Below are positions 22,335-22,362 of a DNA stretch of 22,362 nt, one piece after another. The stretch covers positions 1 to 22,362 of the forward strand of contig CAAGFE010000031.1 of NCBI GenBank assembly GCA_900769075.1, given 5' to 3'. This DNA is from Clostridia bacterium. GTDB lineage: Bacteria > Bacillota > Clostridia > Christensenellales > Aristaeellaceae. Numbering within the stretch: the stretch's first letter is position 1; each line of letters starts with the position of its first letter. The position numbers and the translations under genes are program-made. Under the pieces are notes generated by a model that saw only the letters and a list, made by a program, of their open reading frames with translations, was not told the DNA's origin and made no database searches.

Positions 22335-22362
22335 GCAAAAGTGACAAAGGCAATAGGCTTGA

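Larger units (their letters stand above)
21720..22362 (+). mobile_element. IS200/IS605-family insertion element (right end may be cut by the window)
   Basis: Holds one transposase gene flanked by hairpins rather than inverted repeats, as in single-stranded Y1 elements. Left hairpin: CCACCCGC-TAT-GCGGGTGG (21751-21769). Right part: ACCCTT-TC-AAGGGT (22290-22303, overlapping the gene end) and CGCCCCTTAAGGGGCG (22319-22334), each followed by GGTGGCAA or GGCAAAA. No terminal inverted repeats or target duplication are seen. The left boundary is estimated as after TTTA near 21719-21723. There is no room for an accessory tnpB in this window. Base use is clearly more AT-rich than in the atp genes. 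Confidence 0.8.

Noticed and set aside
21667..22362. CRISPR or tRNA-like repeats near the right end
   Set aside because: Only single hairpins of an IS element; there are no regularly spaced repeats and no cloverleaf anywhere in the window.

Overview
The window looks like a piece of a GC-rich, anaerobic member of the Clostridia (Christensenellales- or Oscillospirales-like; this assignment is an inference). Support comes from strong AGGAGG-type ribosome binding sites, several GTG/TTG starts, a glucuronate catabolic pair, soluble flavin reductases exported by Tat, an F-type ATP synthase whose c subunit carries Na+-type residues, and the absence of any aerobic respiratory gene. The window opens inside a phage tail module and closes inside an IS200/IS605-like element. 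It could therefore be a whole contig that broke at a repeat.

Region 1 (1-2714) is a mosaic of broken genes. It holds a phage tail-assembly chaperone with a -1 frame extension (14-591), the first ~95 codons of a tape measure protein (638-925), a sharp breakpoint at ~925, an iron-type alcohol dehydrogenase on the minus strand that lacks its C-terminus and carries a one-base frameshift (925-1718), about 450 bases without a gene, and the 3' third of a BceB/FtsX-type permease (2172-2714). Region 2 (2914-5560) holds a small NrdD-C-terminus-like protein, then on the minus strand a complete tatB-tatA-tatC operon with its own promoter, and a MerR-family regulator. Region 3 (5560-7679) is a divergent pair: merR and a Tat-exported FMN/FAD flavoprotein reductase. 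The flavoprotein promoter has a 19-bp spacer containing a perfect inverted repeat, the hallmark of MerR control. Region 4 (7779-10585, minus strand) has a family I CoA-transferase and a secreted protein with degenerate YD-like repeats, each with its own promoter. Region 5 (10856-13576) is uxuA-uxuB for D-glucuronate breakdown. Region 6 (13682-14614, minus) is a second Tat cargo that fuses a C_GCAxxG_C_C-type domain to an FMN_bind domain.

Region 7 (14842-21713) is the complete atp operon (I-B-E-F-H-A-G-D-C), with a promoter, a leader hairpin, ATGA start/stop overlaps and a terminator. The c subunit has a two-carboxylate ion site (Glu31, Glu64) plus Thr-Thr and Tyr, which suggests Na+ coupling, and the epsilon subunit lacks the C-terminal helical domain. 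Region 8 (about 21720 to the end) is an IS200/IS605-type element with a Y1 HUH transposase and terminal hairpins. A 12-bp inverted repeat there would mask the transposase ribosome binding site only on read-through transcripts.

The most coherent functional theme is an exported flavin redox module: one Tat translocase, two Tat substrates that both carry FMN_bind domains, and a dedicated MerR switch. No ApbE flavin transferase is in the window.
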